Assembly: GCA_013397435.1 (NCBI GenBank)
Contig: VZRG01000198.1
Location: 276,925 to 340,924, forward strand
Length of the DNA stretch: 64,000 bases
Source of the DNA: Erythrocercus mccallii
Lineage: Eukaryota > Chordata > Aves > Passeriformes > Dicruridae
Reading direction: 5' to 3'
Positions 36,346 through 49,900 of the stretch are shown piece by piece. A program made the translations under genes and the position numbers. A model generated the notes under the pieces. That model had not been told where the DNA came from and made no database searches. It worked only from the letters and a program-made list of their open reading frames with translations. Each line of letters starts with the position of its first letter. The stretch's first letter is position 1.

Positions 36346-39300
36346 CAGCCCCATGCATAGGTCTTTGGGCTGTGGCAGCAGGACCTGGGCTTTTGCTCAA
36401 GGTTAGATGATCTGGTCACAGTCGTACACCAGGAAATAGTCGGAAATATCCTGTTAGCAATAGCATTTATGCTTTATGGGAGTCATGCTCTAAAGCGCTT
36501 TTAGGCAACCCTGTCTGAACACATGTATTAAGAGAACAACTCACATATGTGAGAAAATGCCTTTTCCCCTGAGGTTTTTTCACCCTGACCTTGTGGTGCT
36601 AGCTGTCCCTACTCCTGTAGAGGAAGAAGCCTCATCCACCCCAATGAGGTAAGATTCCTAGCACTTTTGCAAGACAAACAAGAGGGCATTCAAAGGAGAA
36701 AGCAAGAAACCCCCTACTTTCGCAGTGTTAGTAGATGGCTGCACGCTCCTATAGATGCTCAGATGTTTTGGTCCCTCAAAAAAAATGAGCTTCCTCTGCC
36801 CCACTTTCTTTTAAACTTTCAGACTGAAGGATCGCATTCAGTAAGGGGTAAGGCTACTACATAGGTACCTCACAAGACTGCCCCACCTCTGTACATGTTA
36901 GTCCCTGTTGTAGCTGGATGAGTTATGAGTATTTGAAAGTATTTTGCATAAATAAACAGGGCATTGTTTAGTTTCTACTGTATCAATGCATCACACTCTC
37001 AGCTATCTCAGAGCATCCAGGTTTTGCATTGGCATTCTGCAGCATTTCTTTCCTTATCAGTTAGTAAGCAATGTTTTCACCTTTTGAGAAAACCTCAGCT
37101 ACAAGCTATATTTACCCATATATTCTGTGAGGTATTTGCTGCTGGCATTTAAACAAAGAAAACAGTGACAGCTACCATTTTATGTTCCTGCTATTTGGGT
37201 CTAAGATACAGCTCTACCCAAGAAGGAGGAGTTCAGTTATTTTCTGTTTTTTTCCCTAAGAAACAGATTTATATTTTCTCATATGTTTTTCCTCATCTCA
37301 TTTTGGCCCTGGATGTGTCTCTTTCTTGTCTCTTTACAAATATTTTCTCAGAAGTATAAGGTTAAAACTCCATTCACCTCTGACTTGGAGTTATGGACAT
37401 GGAAATCCCTTCCTTACCAGTTTCTATGAACAACTGCTTCTAAAAGCTCAAATGACGGCTTTCCTGACAAAGTCCTGCTCCTCATTTCCCTTCTTTTGTT
37501 ATATTTTGTCCTTCACAAAATAATTAATGCTTTCTGTTCTGCTTTCTCTTACCTCCCACCAATCTTTAATTTTTGACTTTGAAAATTTGTTTTGGAATAG
37601 AAAGGTCTTTCTCTTAGCTCTTTCTAACAACATTGTGTACTACATTTTATGAATGGTTGTGACTTTTACAGACTACAGCTTATTTGGATATGTGATCTTG
37701 CAGTGCTAAGGTTTTCAATAAAATTCTTCTCACCACAGATGTTGAGCTAAGTAAAAAGCTGACCTTTTTTTCCAGTTCTACTTAAGGTTACTTTCATGTG
37801 TTGTTAAGCACATTTAATTGACACTGGCACATTAATTTTGTCATTAGAGTGGAGGCAATAAAAGCTAAGTAAACCTTGATTAAAATCTCAAAATACAGAG
37901 AGGTTTTATTTTTGTTTTAGTTTCGGTTTTTCTTTTTGTCATCATACTGTACTTTAACAGAAAACGATTTACTTGACCAAATCTTTCAGGGTATTCTTAA
38001 CCTGTAAGGTTTGTTTCCTTGCTTATGAATACAAATATTTACTATAGCAAATTTTTTTGTGTGGTTAGAGTTAGTTTTGAGCAAGACATAGGGTTTATTG
38101 TACCTTGGTTCCCAAAGAGCCCAAGTGTCAATGAACCTTTCCAAGAATACAGAGCTGGTTACTGGGAGTTAAGCAGGGTTGTGACACAGCACAGGTCCAG
38201 GACATTTTCAGGGCCAAAGTCTGAAGTAACAAAAAAACACAAGTAAAACGATGCTATTTACACACTGAAGAATAAGATTTATTCAACAGACAAAACTCTC
38301 CAAGAAACCAATGAAAAGATACAAAGCAAAAAGTTATGTTTAGTTTACAACTGCTGGAACAATACGATCTTACTGAAATTTGCTAAAAGATGTGGTATCA
38401 ATTTCACCCTAGTAAAGAAGCTGAGCATACTCTGGAAAAGAGAGTTAAGTAAAAGAACATTTTGTTTGCTGCAGTGTAGCTTTTCCTTCCTGTTTCTTCA
38501 GCAAATGTGTGCATTAGAGTGCACATCATATTTTAGTTTAAACAGTAATATGCCAGGCACCAACAGTTACGCATCATTACACACATGTTCTTATCATCCC
38601 TTAAGGTGTGTTAGTACATAATGTGTAACGTATATGTGAGCAAAGTCTCCATCATTGCATGTGTTTCACATACCAGTTATTGTTATCTACAAAAATTATT
38701 TATTAACAGAATAAAGGAGGAGAAAGGTGGGTGCAGTTTCAAATTAGGGTTTGTTTTGCTTAACTTCTGGTTACATGACTCACAAAGAGAGGGGTGTGAA
38801 TATATATCTAAAGCTGTGTTTAATTTTTCTGTCTCTGCTCTCTGCTCACAGTTTACTGTGTAGCACAGCCCTTGTATAGTCCTTGTATTGACCCATCTCT
38901 CTTGATTTCCCTTGCCCTAAGTAGCCCACAATATTCTTCCTTACCCTGATTTCCCCAGTATTTCCCTGTCATTGACTTTTTGCCCTGTTCTCTCCCCTAC
39001 TCCTGATGCTGGAGCCAAGCATTTGGTTTGGAGAAGTGTTGGGATTGCAAAAGCCTGCTTTGTGTGCAGCAGTCAGGGTCGGTATTGCTTGGCCATGCCC
39101 CAAAAGACTTTCTGTAACCAGAGCTGCAGCCAAAGTAATTATACCAATTTGGCAAATGTAGAGGATTCTTCTGTGCACCAAGTACACTGGGATTGCTCTT
39201 TAACTGCCTTTAAGTTTTCTCATGAAATCTGCAGTGACGCCCAAACAAGCCTAATGTGGTTAAGAACTCAGTCCAATGATCTCACATCCTCCACTGCAGT

Positions 39301-40389
39301 TGAAGGCTCATAAACACATTTTGTCTGTATTGGTATGTTGTCACAATTTGGGAGACACATTCCCTGGAAACACAATAGTTGGTTATGAAAGTCTAGTTTG
39401 ATGCTGAGAGATCACAGACAGATGTTACATTCCAGTAATCAAAAATTAGTTATTGCAGGAACAAATAAAAAGTAGTGAAATACTAATTTTATATAGCTCT
39501 TTTTTATTATTTTTCTTAAAAACATGATTTATCTTTAAAAGCAGGGACTACTCAGAGGAGACAATGGTGACTAGGAGACTACTAGGAGAAGAAATCCAAA
39601 GAACTGTAGAATAAGTAGAGCTTATGGGAGACACTTCATATTATTCATTAATTTAGGATGTATATCTGATTACAGAATGTATCACATGCATTAAGCATAA
39701 CAGAGCTCTAAGAAATGACCAATAGACTGTACAATCAACTGGTGCAGGAGTAAAGATGGAGATTAGAAGATATGGTAGATAAAATGTTTCACAGAAAATT
39801 CAGAATTTGCAGATACCTGCTGCACAAGGCAATCTCAAGGCCATTATTCCAGGTAAGTTGCAGAATAAATGCAGAAATGCTAGAGCTCTTCTCTATCCCA
39901 TCTCTATAAAGCATGTGATGGGATGCCAGACAGGGGAATATCTGTTCAACCAGTGAGGGTGGAGATCAACAGAAGCACTCCATGGTGGATAAGTCTGTTT
40001 TAATCATGGAGATGCTAAAAATAGAGATGTAACCAGATAGTGCTGAAAAGGAAGATGCTGTCATTGAAGGAAATTAGTTCACAGAGGAACAGAGCAGAAG
40101 CAGCAAAGGAGCAGACTTGGGATCTTTAGTTTTTAATATTTTTCCTGTAGTGTGGAGAATGGGAGAACCCGATGGAAAATGATAGTGACACAAAGGGTTG
40201 AGAGATGATCAAGATATGAGCAATCAAGATATAGAGAAAAAGCTGAAAGGCCTGAGGCCTTGAGGATTAGAATGAGATGAATTTCTGCAAAATATAATGT
40301 CAAGTATTTATCTTGGACAGTGCTAAGAAAAAACCTTGTGTCATAAACCAGAAACTAAACTGGTAGAATTTGAGGATGGGAACTTTGTC

Positions 40390-40472
40390 ATATTATTATT
40401 TTATTATTATATTATTTACTAATATATATATATATATAATTATTATATTATTTATTATTTATATTATTTTAG
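40390..40472. repeat. AT-rich microsatellite (ATT/TA)
   Basis: TTATTATTATT units flank a central (TA)n core at 40421-40438. Pure A/T over about 80 bases. Confidence 0.9.
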
Positions 40473-41179
40473 GATAAGTATGTACCATTGCTGTGATAGA
40501 CAAGAAAGACAGCTATGGTCAGGGGAGCAACTACATGTAGAAAGAGGGATGGCAGTTGCAGTTTTTCAGACCTCATCTGGAATTCCATATCTTTCGTAGG
40601 GCTCCCTTATTCAGGAAAGATGAACTCAAAAGGAAGTGATACAAAAAGACAGCATAAGGTTTGGCATCTTGTGAGGAGAAATTAGGAGAATGTAGCATCT
40701 TTTGGACAAAGCAGTCTTTCAGTTCATAAAGGTGTTACAGAAAGAAAATAACGATTTAGGTTAAAAAAACACAGTTGTAAGAAAAGACAGAAATCAAGTA
40801 TATAAACATAAACTGGCCACTTGCAAGTTTTAGAATGGAAGTTAGAAGAACATTCCTAACCAAAATAAGATGAGAAGTAGAGGAAGTGGAGAAAACAAAC
40901 TGCTAAAATGGAAGATGGTAAAAAAGAATATAATGTGATATCTGCACTAACAAGTGAATGCCTTATGTGACTCAAGAGTATTCACTGAGCTCAAAGGCCA
41001 ATTTATTAAATTAAAAATTATATTTTTATAGTTCATGAAATCATTGTAGTTGTGTCAGTGAAGTACAGTCTAGCTAAATGAGGCTGGATTCTTATGTTCA
41101 GGTGAGGAGAGAGTATTAAGATCATCTATTTTGAAATTTAATTTAATACAGCCTATAGAAACTTACTGATTCATTTTTG

Positions 41180-41480
41180 CCCCAGGCTCAACGCCTCTCT
41201 TTGATCTAAAGCACATCTTTTCAGAAAGGTATTCAGATTTAATTTAAGTGCTTCAAGTGAAGTAGAATCCACCACATTTAACAGCAACTTCTATTGAAAC
41301 TGCAGTGCAGATGGTTTGAGAGAAGAGCTTTTGACCTTCATGATTTTTTTCTTTTTTTGCCATCGTTGACAGGCTTTATGAGGAAATACATCAGACAGAT
41401 CGTTGTGGAAGATATTAAACTTCCTACATCTATTCTGATCTGATGTACTCCTTTTCAATATTTTCAGGAGTTAATAGCCT
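41180..41480 (-). mobile_element. Ancient CR1 LINE relic (RT C-terminus)
   Basis: The reverse complement of 41180-41277 translates as VVDSTSLEAL, then KLNLNTFLKRCAL, which matches the end of CR1-type reverse transcriptase (VVDSPSLE.FK..LD.FLKRC). Further 5' element sequence can be followed with decreasing clarity to about 41480. It is much more diverged than the copy at 8556 and probably belongs to an old amniote CR1 subfamily. Boundaries are approximate. Confidence 0.65.
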
Positions 41481-41649
41481 GTGGTATGTTTCTTCTGCTA
41501 CTAAGACCAGTTTTAAAATCAGTGAATTTATTCCCATTTATATCAGGTAATAATTTGATCCTCTATGTATATGATTAACAGACTTCCTGGGATGAGTAAA
41601 TATTTTCTAAGTAAACCAATAGAATGAAAAACATCTTATCTATAACCTA

Positions 41650-41706
41650 TGCATCTTATATCTATATCTTATATATAGCTATAACTATATAGCTATATAT
41701 CTTATC
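41650..41706. repeat. TATATC/TATAGC low-complexity repeat
   Basis: Imperfect TATATCT and TATAGCTA units; the section TAGCTATAACTATATAGCTA is partly self-complementary. Confidence 0.8.
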
Positions 41707-44653
41707 TCTGAGTAAAGACAGCCAACTTTGGTTTATGGTATGATTTGTGTAATGCACAACGTTTAAATTCTTGCACAGATAGAAATCTTTTAGGGTAATA
41801 CTTATTTTCTTTAATACTAACTTCTTAAATTTGACATATAATCTAAGATGACTCTTTTAATTCAGTCTAAAAATTCATCTCTAAAAAAAAGATATTCTTG
41901 CCAACAAAAAACCATCTCACCTGTTTCAAATACTTAGACTGGATCACCTTCAGGTTAGAAAATTAACTTTTAAGAGGCTGCCATTAAATGAAAGGGATCA
42001 TATTTAAAATGTATGGAAAAGAAATATCCTCATGACAGGGTATTCTGGATAGCTGTCACAGAATAAATTTGCAATAGTGCAGATGTAAGACTAAATTAAC
42101 CATCACAGCAGTATTCAGATGCAAACAGATATCTGATTTCTGTGTGATTGGGTGAAAGGGCAGGAGAAAAAGCCCTTCAAATCTGTGAATAAATTTGACT
42201 CATGAGGAACTGTGCACCTCAAAACCCAAGAATGGAACTAAATCCAAGCATAGTTATATAGTGATTAGTCATGGTTATTCTTCTCTTGCAACATATTTCC
42301 CTGACACCATTCCAGAGGTCTCAGGCACCACGGAGCACCCAGCACTGTGTGTCCTGGAGGATGTTTGCATTATGTCTGACATCTTTAGCAACAAGTTTAC
42401 TGTGTGCAGCACTGTGGTTATGACTTATTTTTAGCACCCAAAGACTCTTTCAAAAGCAAAATATCTTTGATGCCAAATTTTGATCTAAAACCAAAATCAA
42501 AATCCTTGCATAGAAGTCCTTTATTTTAGGTATCATCAGCACACTGTTAAGTATGTCTTTTGTAAGGATAGTTTGAATACGATTAATCTGTACTGTGGTG
42601 CTATGAAAAGAAAGACAATGTGTCCAAATGCTGCTTTTAGCTACAGCAGTCAGCACAGACATCTGGAGGTCAAGTATTTTTCGAGGTCTGACTTGGATTA
42701 GAGTCTGACCCCTATGCGCATGAATCATCACAAGGATTGATGAAGTGTACAAAGTGTGTGTGCTTGTTAATCTCATTTGTGGACATGACAAAGGAAGAAA
42801 TTCTTCCCTTTGAGAGAGTGAATGGTTGAGCAAAGAGAAGACACAAAGCCTAGCCTTAAGCTGATGAGAAGCCTACATCTTAATGGAAGAGTGTCTTTTA
42901 TTATCTTAACTGCAGCAACAGTGCTCCAAGAAGGAACGACATGAAAATGATCTTGTTTTACTTTTAGTTGTGAAGCTTTGTCCCATTCCTTTTGGTATTC
43001 TGACCTCTGTTTTAAATGTTATCTATGAAAAAGTTCTATTTTAAATTAAAACTAAAGTTTCATCATTTGCATTTATTTTAGCTCGTACTTCCTGTAAGTT
43101 CCTCTGGCTCTTGTCATGAATATAAACATGGTTGCTCAAGATTTGGCTTTGGCCAAACACCTTCAAAGGGACAAGTAGTTCTCAGATAATATAAAATGAA
43201 GAGTACACTAACTGAAGTTTGAGTTTTTTCATAAGCTCTCTAACTGACAGAGGTCTCTGCCATTCCAGCTATCCACCCTGGAACAATAATCTGAGGCAGA
43301 GTAGTTCCCTAAAGATTGTCTTGCCTGCCCTTGAAGAGGAGAATTTAAAATTTTCAGAGTCAGCTCTAAGACCAACTGTATGCAGAGCTTTGAAATTCTT
43401 CATGGATGGCATCAATAAAAGGCTTGTCTTCAGATGCTCCTCCCTTATGGTATCGCAGTGTTTGTCAGAGAATGAGTCAAGGGGAACAGAGAGCAAGTGA
43501 GGGAGCATATAATGACCTACAAAAGCCTGAGTTGGTCTCTAAGAACTTCTACAGCTACAGAAGCCCCAGGATTATTCCAGCATGTATATTTTTTTTCTTT
43601 CTGTCTCAGTAAAGGGAGGTCTTGGACACCTCTTGTAGCACTGAAGAGACTCATCTTTATGCAACAGCCAGAACTATCCCAGTTCCATGTGTTTGTCTGA
43701 TCAGAGGGAGGTAATCCCAGATAATTTGTGGAAGATGAAAAAAAGAGCTATTTTTACAGTAGTGGTTAACATTTGAAGCTTGGTGCTGGGTGGTTCTGAG
43801 ATTCCTCTGAAAGGAAAGTTTACCGCTCTCAGCTCTGCTTACAGGCTTGAGAGGCCAACAGTCCCTCAGCATGGGCTTCTTAGCTTTTCTAAGGAGGAGG
43901 AACAGGCTCTTTACAGCATCTTTCTTCAATGGCTTCAGAAGGAAATTAGTTTTTAGTGCAAATGTAAATCGCACATGTGCAAGTTATAATTCTGGATCAC
44001 TGCCAGAAGGTAAAGTCTCTAACTCTGCTATTTGGTAGTTACTCTAAAGTTTTCAGTAATACTCTTCAGTTCTCTTCCTGTCCTTTCAGTTACAGAAAAA
44101 ATTTGGAAAGAAAAGAGTCTTTTTATGTAGAGAGGGGATAAATGAATAGCACTTGTGGGACAAAGATGAATGGAAATTGAAATAAGAGTTTTTTCAACAA
44201 ATGTTTATAGTCTGCAAATGACAGAATTTTCGTATTCAAGTTTTGTAAAAAACAGCACTCGGATAGAAATAAGAGTTTTTTGTGTGCGGGGACTAGGCTG
44301 AAAAAGCAATACAACTGTCTGAATCAGAAAAGACCCCAGTGCCCACAAAGTGCTGCAGAGAAGCAGAGTTTAATGTCAGTGGGATTGTGAAGGTCAGTGA
44401 GCAGATGAGGGTTGATGGAAACTCCTCTCTGGGCTGTGAAAAGACCATAGACATCTGGTAGAATATTCCCAGAGGATCTCTGAGTTCCAGGGGGTTGTGA
44501 AGCCTGTAGCTCACTTGCTGTGCTGTGTTGTTTTGATACCATAACTTTGCCTACAGCAACTATAGAAAAATAAAGAAGCTCCCATTCAACTTTCAGAGCA
44601 TGGATGTTTTATCTTAAATGAAACTTAAGGAATTAATAATGTTGAAAGCTAAA

Positions 44654-44703
44654 GCTTACTTACTTACTTACTTATATTAGTTTTACTTACTTATATTAGT
44701 TTT
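44654..44703 (+). repeat. CTTA tetranucleotide repeat with a duplicated end
   Basis: Five CTTA units are followed by TATTAGTTTT, and the phrase TTACTTACTTATATTAGTTT then occurs a second time directly after. Confidence 0.85.
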
Positions 44704-46460
44704 TAAATTTTTAATGTGTTTGCCAAACAGAGGTATGCCTCACTGAAAGAGGGGGTTGAGTGTCATATTATCTTGAAATAGAAGAAATACACTTGTCAAA
44801 ATAAATATCAAATCTGCATTTTTCCAGCAAAATTTCACAGCAGATGTTATGGACTTCCTGTGTACTAATTCTAAACATAACTAGTGACCACACTGCCTGC
44901 CCACCTGTATTATGTAGATTTTTCATTAAAGCATTAAGAATCCATCTTTATAGGGAATAATATAATTACAGTTGCATAACTCATCTCTATAAAACAACAA
45001 CAGAATGACCTAGTTCTCATTCTAACCAGTAAGTATCTGGTTTTGGATCACAAAATAACTGTATACCTGTCTGGGCCTCATATCATTGGGACACTTCCCA
45101 CCCATGGATGGAGGGCAGCAGGGAAAATTCAGAAAGTGTCACATTTCTCTAATAGATTTATTGCTTTTCTTTGGAAAAAATATGGCAGGAGAATGGTTAG
45201 ATATTTTAAATTTGCACTCACAGTGCAAATGAGTCTTATAAGCTTCTTTTGATTTACATAGGCATAAACAAAATTAGGATTATTTCCTGATGTTTAGACC
45301 TGAATATGAAATATGGGTGTCTTCTTCAGGAAAAACACTCCTAGATCAGCTCCCCTCAGCTTGAAAAAGAAGGCAATATTCTAGAGATGCATGTGAAACC
45401 TTTTGAATCTTCATTGACAGAGGCTGTTCTCTGCGTTTTTATGGCATCTTTCTTCAGAGCAATCTGTTCTTTATGACACAGACATTTTCAAGATATGCTG
45501 AAAATGACAGGGGTCAAAAATACCTCCTCTTAGGTAAGTCACAGCTCCTGTACATGGAGCCCTGCCTATATAATACAAACCTACAAGAAACCTTTTCAGT
45601 ATGGGTTCTTTAGATAGCATTATTTTTTATAAAATTAGACTTAATAATATACTCACAGGCTAGATGGTGAGGTCCTTACTGACACTGATTATCATGTTAA
45701 ATCATGATGAATTAAATTTGAAACCACTAAAAGATTTTAAACTTGGAGACACGGTTTAAATGTATCCTGACCAGGTGCTGGGAAATAGGAAATCCCTCAC
45801 ATAAGCTCTGACATTAAAGAAGAAAAGCTCTTCATTAAAAAGAGCTTAGTTCGTCAAGTACAAAAATGAGCTATGTAAAGCAGCAGTAAACAAGAAGGTC
45901 TGGAGAGGCAGGGAGGGTGTAAAGAGAAATATATGGATTAGGTATGTGAGTTTATTCGTACTTAAGGACTTATTTTACTTTAATACTAGCCAAGCATCAC
46001 TCAAAGCTTAAAGATATGTATTTCAGAGAGTTTTCAGATGAAAGGCTCAGAAGAAAACCAGTGTTGTATGGGAAGAGAAGGCTGCACCCTTTAGGAGGCA
46101 GAGGAGATCACAAGCTGCTTGAGGTTTGTTTTCTGGAAGAGTTGTTACTTTAGGGGAAGTGAGAGTGTTTGAGACACTAGACCTTGCTAAAACAGGAACA
46201 TATGAGTGCTGTTGGCACCAGGCCATGGAGCGCCTGGGTAGGAGTTTAGTACAGAGCTGGATGGGGATTTTCTGGTGAAACTTTTGTCAGAATAGAAACT
46301 TTTTGTGAAGACAAATACCTCCATTTAAACTCTCTCCCTGGGGACAAGATATACATGGCTAATGTGGAAAATGTGGTCAGAAGGAAGGTATAACACACCT
46401 CTGACCAGCACCTTTATGGCCAACAAACTCATCTGGTCCACAGAAATGCCTGTGCCCTCT

Positions 46461-46983
46461 TGTGGTGGTATGTTTTTGTTATGTTGTTATGAAGTTATTT
46501 TCCCAATGGATCATCCCTGTTTCCCCCCAATATGTTTGATATTGCCCAGGTTATCTCCTTCCTCACCTAGCTGTCCATCATTCCCTAGATCTGCCCTTTA
46601 CTCCAACTTCCAAGTTGTCAACCTCTCCCTGACCCTACCCCTTGTTCTAGAAAGCCCCTTGTCAATCCTCCCATGGGCCAATCCCCTACCTGAACCTCCC
46701 CTTGTACCACCTCCATTTTAAAGTTTGTGCATAGCTTTGTTCTCAGTCCTTTCGTCACTAACGCTCTCCAGGAATAAAGCTCCTTGAGAACCACATGAAA
46801 AGATCCCTCCCTGATCTTTACTCTGATCCTCAGCACTTCACAACTGGTGCTGTAGAGAGCAGCCCTGCTGCTGCCAGGATCAGCAGCCCTGCTGTACTGC
46901 CACCCAAGCCTGAACTGGCCCAGGGGCAGTCACTCTTGGTGCAGTCTAGGAAGGGGCTAGCTGGATTCTCCAGCATCACGTCA
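46461..46983 (+). mobile_element. Solo LTR with six-base target duplication (ERVK-type)
   Basis: The element begins TGTGGTGGTATGTTTTTG and ends CCAGCATCACGTCA, giving TG...CA ends, with AATAAA at about 46774 (CAGGAATAAAGCTCC) for the R region. Identical CCCTCT sits at 46455-46460 and 46984-46989. The middle is unusually pyrimidine-rich (46530-46720), as in many avian LTR U3 regions. No gag or pol sequence adjoins it. I do not recognise the exact family. Confidence 0.7.
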
Positions 46984-46989
46984 CCCTCT

Positions 46990-49900
46990 GAGGGCCTCTT
47001 TTGCTATGAAGGATATTTATTATACATCCACACTGCCTTTCTCTAGATCTCTGAGGAGAGGAGAGCAACAGGGTAACCCAGCTATACATTTCCCAGCCCA
47101 GAGCTGGGGCTAACAGGGCAGACAATAGGATTTGCCTGCTCCTGTGTGTATGGACATGTCCTGGACATCCAGATTTGTTTCGATGATCAGGCCCCTGCCT
47201 CTTGTGAGCTGGGTTGTTTGCCAACTCAGTTGGGGCTATATCTTTTATATAAAGAGTTTGTGTATCTCTTGGCTGGAGTGCAGAAGATCATAGTCATCCT
47301 GAAAGAAGTGTTTACATTGCTAATGATTACAAGCACCTATTATTTAAAAATGAAAGTAAAATCCCTAACAGGCAAGAAATTAGTTCCCAGAGGGAAACTA
47401 ACAGAAGCCCAGTTCACTCTTGTAGTCCATAGGAAGTGGAGAGGCTTCAGATGCTGTTCTGAGACACAACACTGCTCATCATTGTACAGTTCAGGGTGTG
47501 GTAGAACAGAGGACAAGAAAGGAAGGAAGTCAGTGGCAGTATTTGGCAGAAAGAGGTCACACCAGATAGCTTTCTGGGTGGACTATAGCTTATTCTGAGC
47601 TGTGACGGGGGAGGCTGGGGTCAGAACTGCTAAGCTGTAATCAATCAGTGCCTCAGAAAGAATGGGCTTGCGGTTTTGGGCTACACACCCTACTATGGCA
47701 GCTACATAGCTTTGGGTGAGGGCAAATCCATCTCATGGCAAACTTCTGCACACATACCCAGGGTGCAACGTAACTGAGACCAGATCCTCCTTTCTTGTTG
47801 TCTTTTCCCCCTACTTTTTGCATCACTTTGACAAAACAAAGAAGTTCTATAAACAAGACACATGCTTTTCCTTTAGAGCACTTTAAGAGCAAAATGTCTG
47901 CTGTGGAATAGAGATGCTGTCCCACTGATGAAACTCCAGTGTGGGATCCATCTCATATGTCTTCAGCTTCATGGATTCATTTTTTGGTCACTAGCAAGGA
48001 ACAGGCAGTTTCTTGGCAATCAAGGGCACAGTTCACCTGTCCTTTTTTTATGCCTGCTTTAGGATAAGCTTAATTACTCCTTAGCAGTCTCCACTGCTTG
48101 AAAGAAGCTGTGAAGGCACACTAGGCAGCTGATACAGCTGCCAATGTACATGGTTGAAAACACTCCTACTGCTTTTCATGTGGTCAGTTGCAGTATCAGC
48201 CTTGGACTCAACCATAGTCAGAGAAACCTGTTATCTAAATCTTGTGAGGCATGGAAGTTTACAAAAAGTTTATGTGCTCATAGTGTTGTAAATCACAAAT
48301 CAGCTACTTAAATCATGAAAATGGATTAAGATGCATGATTAAATGTAACAGTGCTGTCTTCTTTCTTCTACTTTTAATTCAACCTTTGGAGTTTTGGAGT
48401 GTATTTTTGTCATGCTTTCCACTCATCCTTAAACTCAAAACTTAAAAAAGGATAGTTTGAAATGAGGGCAGGGAGTCTTGTAATTGACTGTGGGATTTGA
48501 GTATAAACTCAGCTGTCATGACAGTGCCACATATCAAAAATAAATCTGTTAGGAAATGGTAGTATTTTGCTAAGACTCAGACAAAAGAGTATATATTTTA
48601 TAATTAAATTATTACAGACTTTTATAATATTGCAATAAGATGTAATTGCTAAGGTTGTAATTCAAAACTTGAGTTGCAATAGTAGACTACAAGCTTAGTC
48701 AGACCTTGCGTTGTAAGTATGGTCAAGGGCAAGAGCAGATACTAAAATTTTTCACTGATTTGAAGGTGTTTGTCATACTGTTTGCACTGCAAACATGCCT
48801 TTGTTAGGCAGCACACCCCATTTAGGTGAGTGTTGAAATGCTGACAAGACTAATGGCACTCAACATTTGCTTCACCTGGCATTATGGATAAACTTACTGT
48901 GAAAGCATGAAAAAGCTCGTATAACTTGCACTTCTGTTTAGACAGGAGTTTAATTAGGAAATGCAGAAACTTGTATTGAGTAGAGAGCTCAGAGCAACAA
49001 GAGAGTTTGCAAGAGGTGAAGTATCCCTTTGGCTGAAAGACAAATGCAGTGACAGCCTGAAATCCATCTCTGCACTCCTTATATGAGCCAAATCTACTGA
49101 GCAGATCCTGAGATCTACTGATCCTTTTGAAGCTTCAAGCTCCACTCTGAATATGGTTCTTACCCACCTTCTCTGTTGTGAATTTATCACTGAAATGGGC
49201 AAAATCCCTTTTATTCTCCACTATTCATACCCCAACATTCAAGGACTTCACTGCTATCCAGGTCAAATCAATTTTTCAAGTCTGAACTGGTTGTGCAGTG
49301 AATCATCTGATATGGGGCTTTGGTCACAGCCTCACCTTGTGGAAGCACCTCACAAGAGAAAAGGGAGGCTGTAAAACTAGATGAAAAAGACTCAGGGTGA
49401 GGAAAGCTGAAAGGTAAAAGAAGATAAAAACATTGCAAAATCAACTGTAGCTGCCTGGGATGTGTCAAAGGGGAGATACTTTACTCCAGGTTCATTACAG
49501 ACATACTGGTTTATTCTTTTTTTGCCAAGTATGTCTCCCTCTTTCCAGTTTCTTGGGCGAGCATGTTGTCAGAGCTCCCCTGTTGTGGAGGAAGCTGTGT
49601 GTGTTGCATCAGAGGCTCCTGCCCTGTACTGCACACCGGCTCTGCACTGATAACCCTCCTCTTCTTATCTGTAGAGGAGCAGTAAGTAAATGGATTTTCA
49701 TAAATTCTCTGCTGGGAAAAGCTTTTGAGTATTTGTGGCACAGGCTTTGTTATTGGTAGGGTACAGCTGATTATCTAAACAGTTAGTAGAGGGATAGTGG
49801 AAGCAATTTCATATGCAGACAAATAGCAGCAAAATTTCTCATACCATTCCTGTAATTTAAAAGCCTCTGCTATTATCTGCATGACCTTCGTACTTGTATG

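Larger units (their letters stand above)
33079..41179. other. Intergenic, no gene seen
   Basis: Frames of 113-131 codons at 33621, 35545 and 38972 do not resemble known families. The CpG cluster at 36179 and the AT-rich repeat at 40390 are the only notable structures. The + strand is purine-rich at about 39540-40930. Confidence 0.55.
41481..46454. other. Intergenic, no gene seen
   Basis: Contains two short low-complexity repeats. The 127-codon minus-strand frame at 42450-42833 shows no motif or homology I recognise. Confidence 0.55.

Noticed and set aside
38972..39313. 113-codon cysteine-containing frame
   Set aside because: Cysteine spacing matches no secreted family I know, and there is no signal peptide or splice context.
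42450..42833. 127-codon minus-strand frame
   Set aside because: No recognisable motif, and composition is like the AT-rich background.
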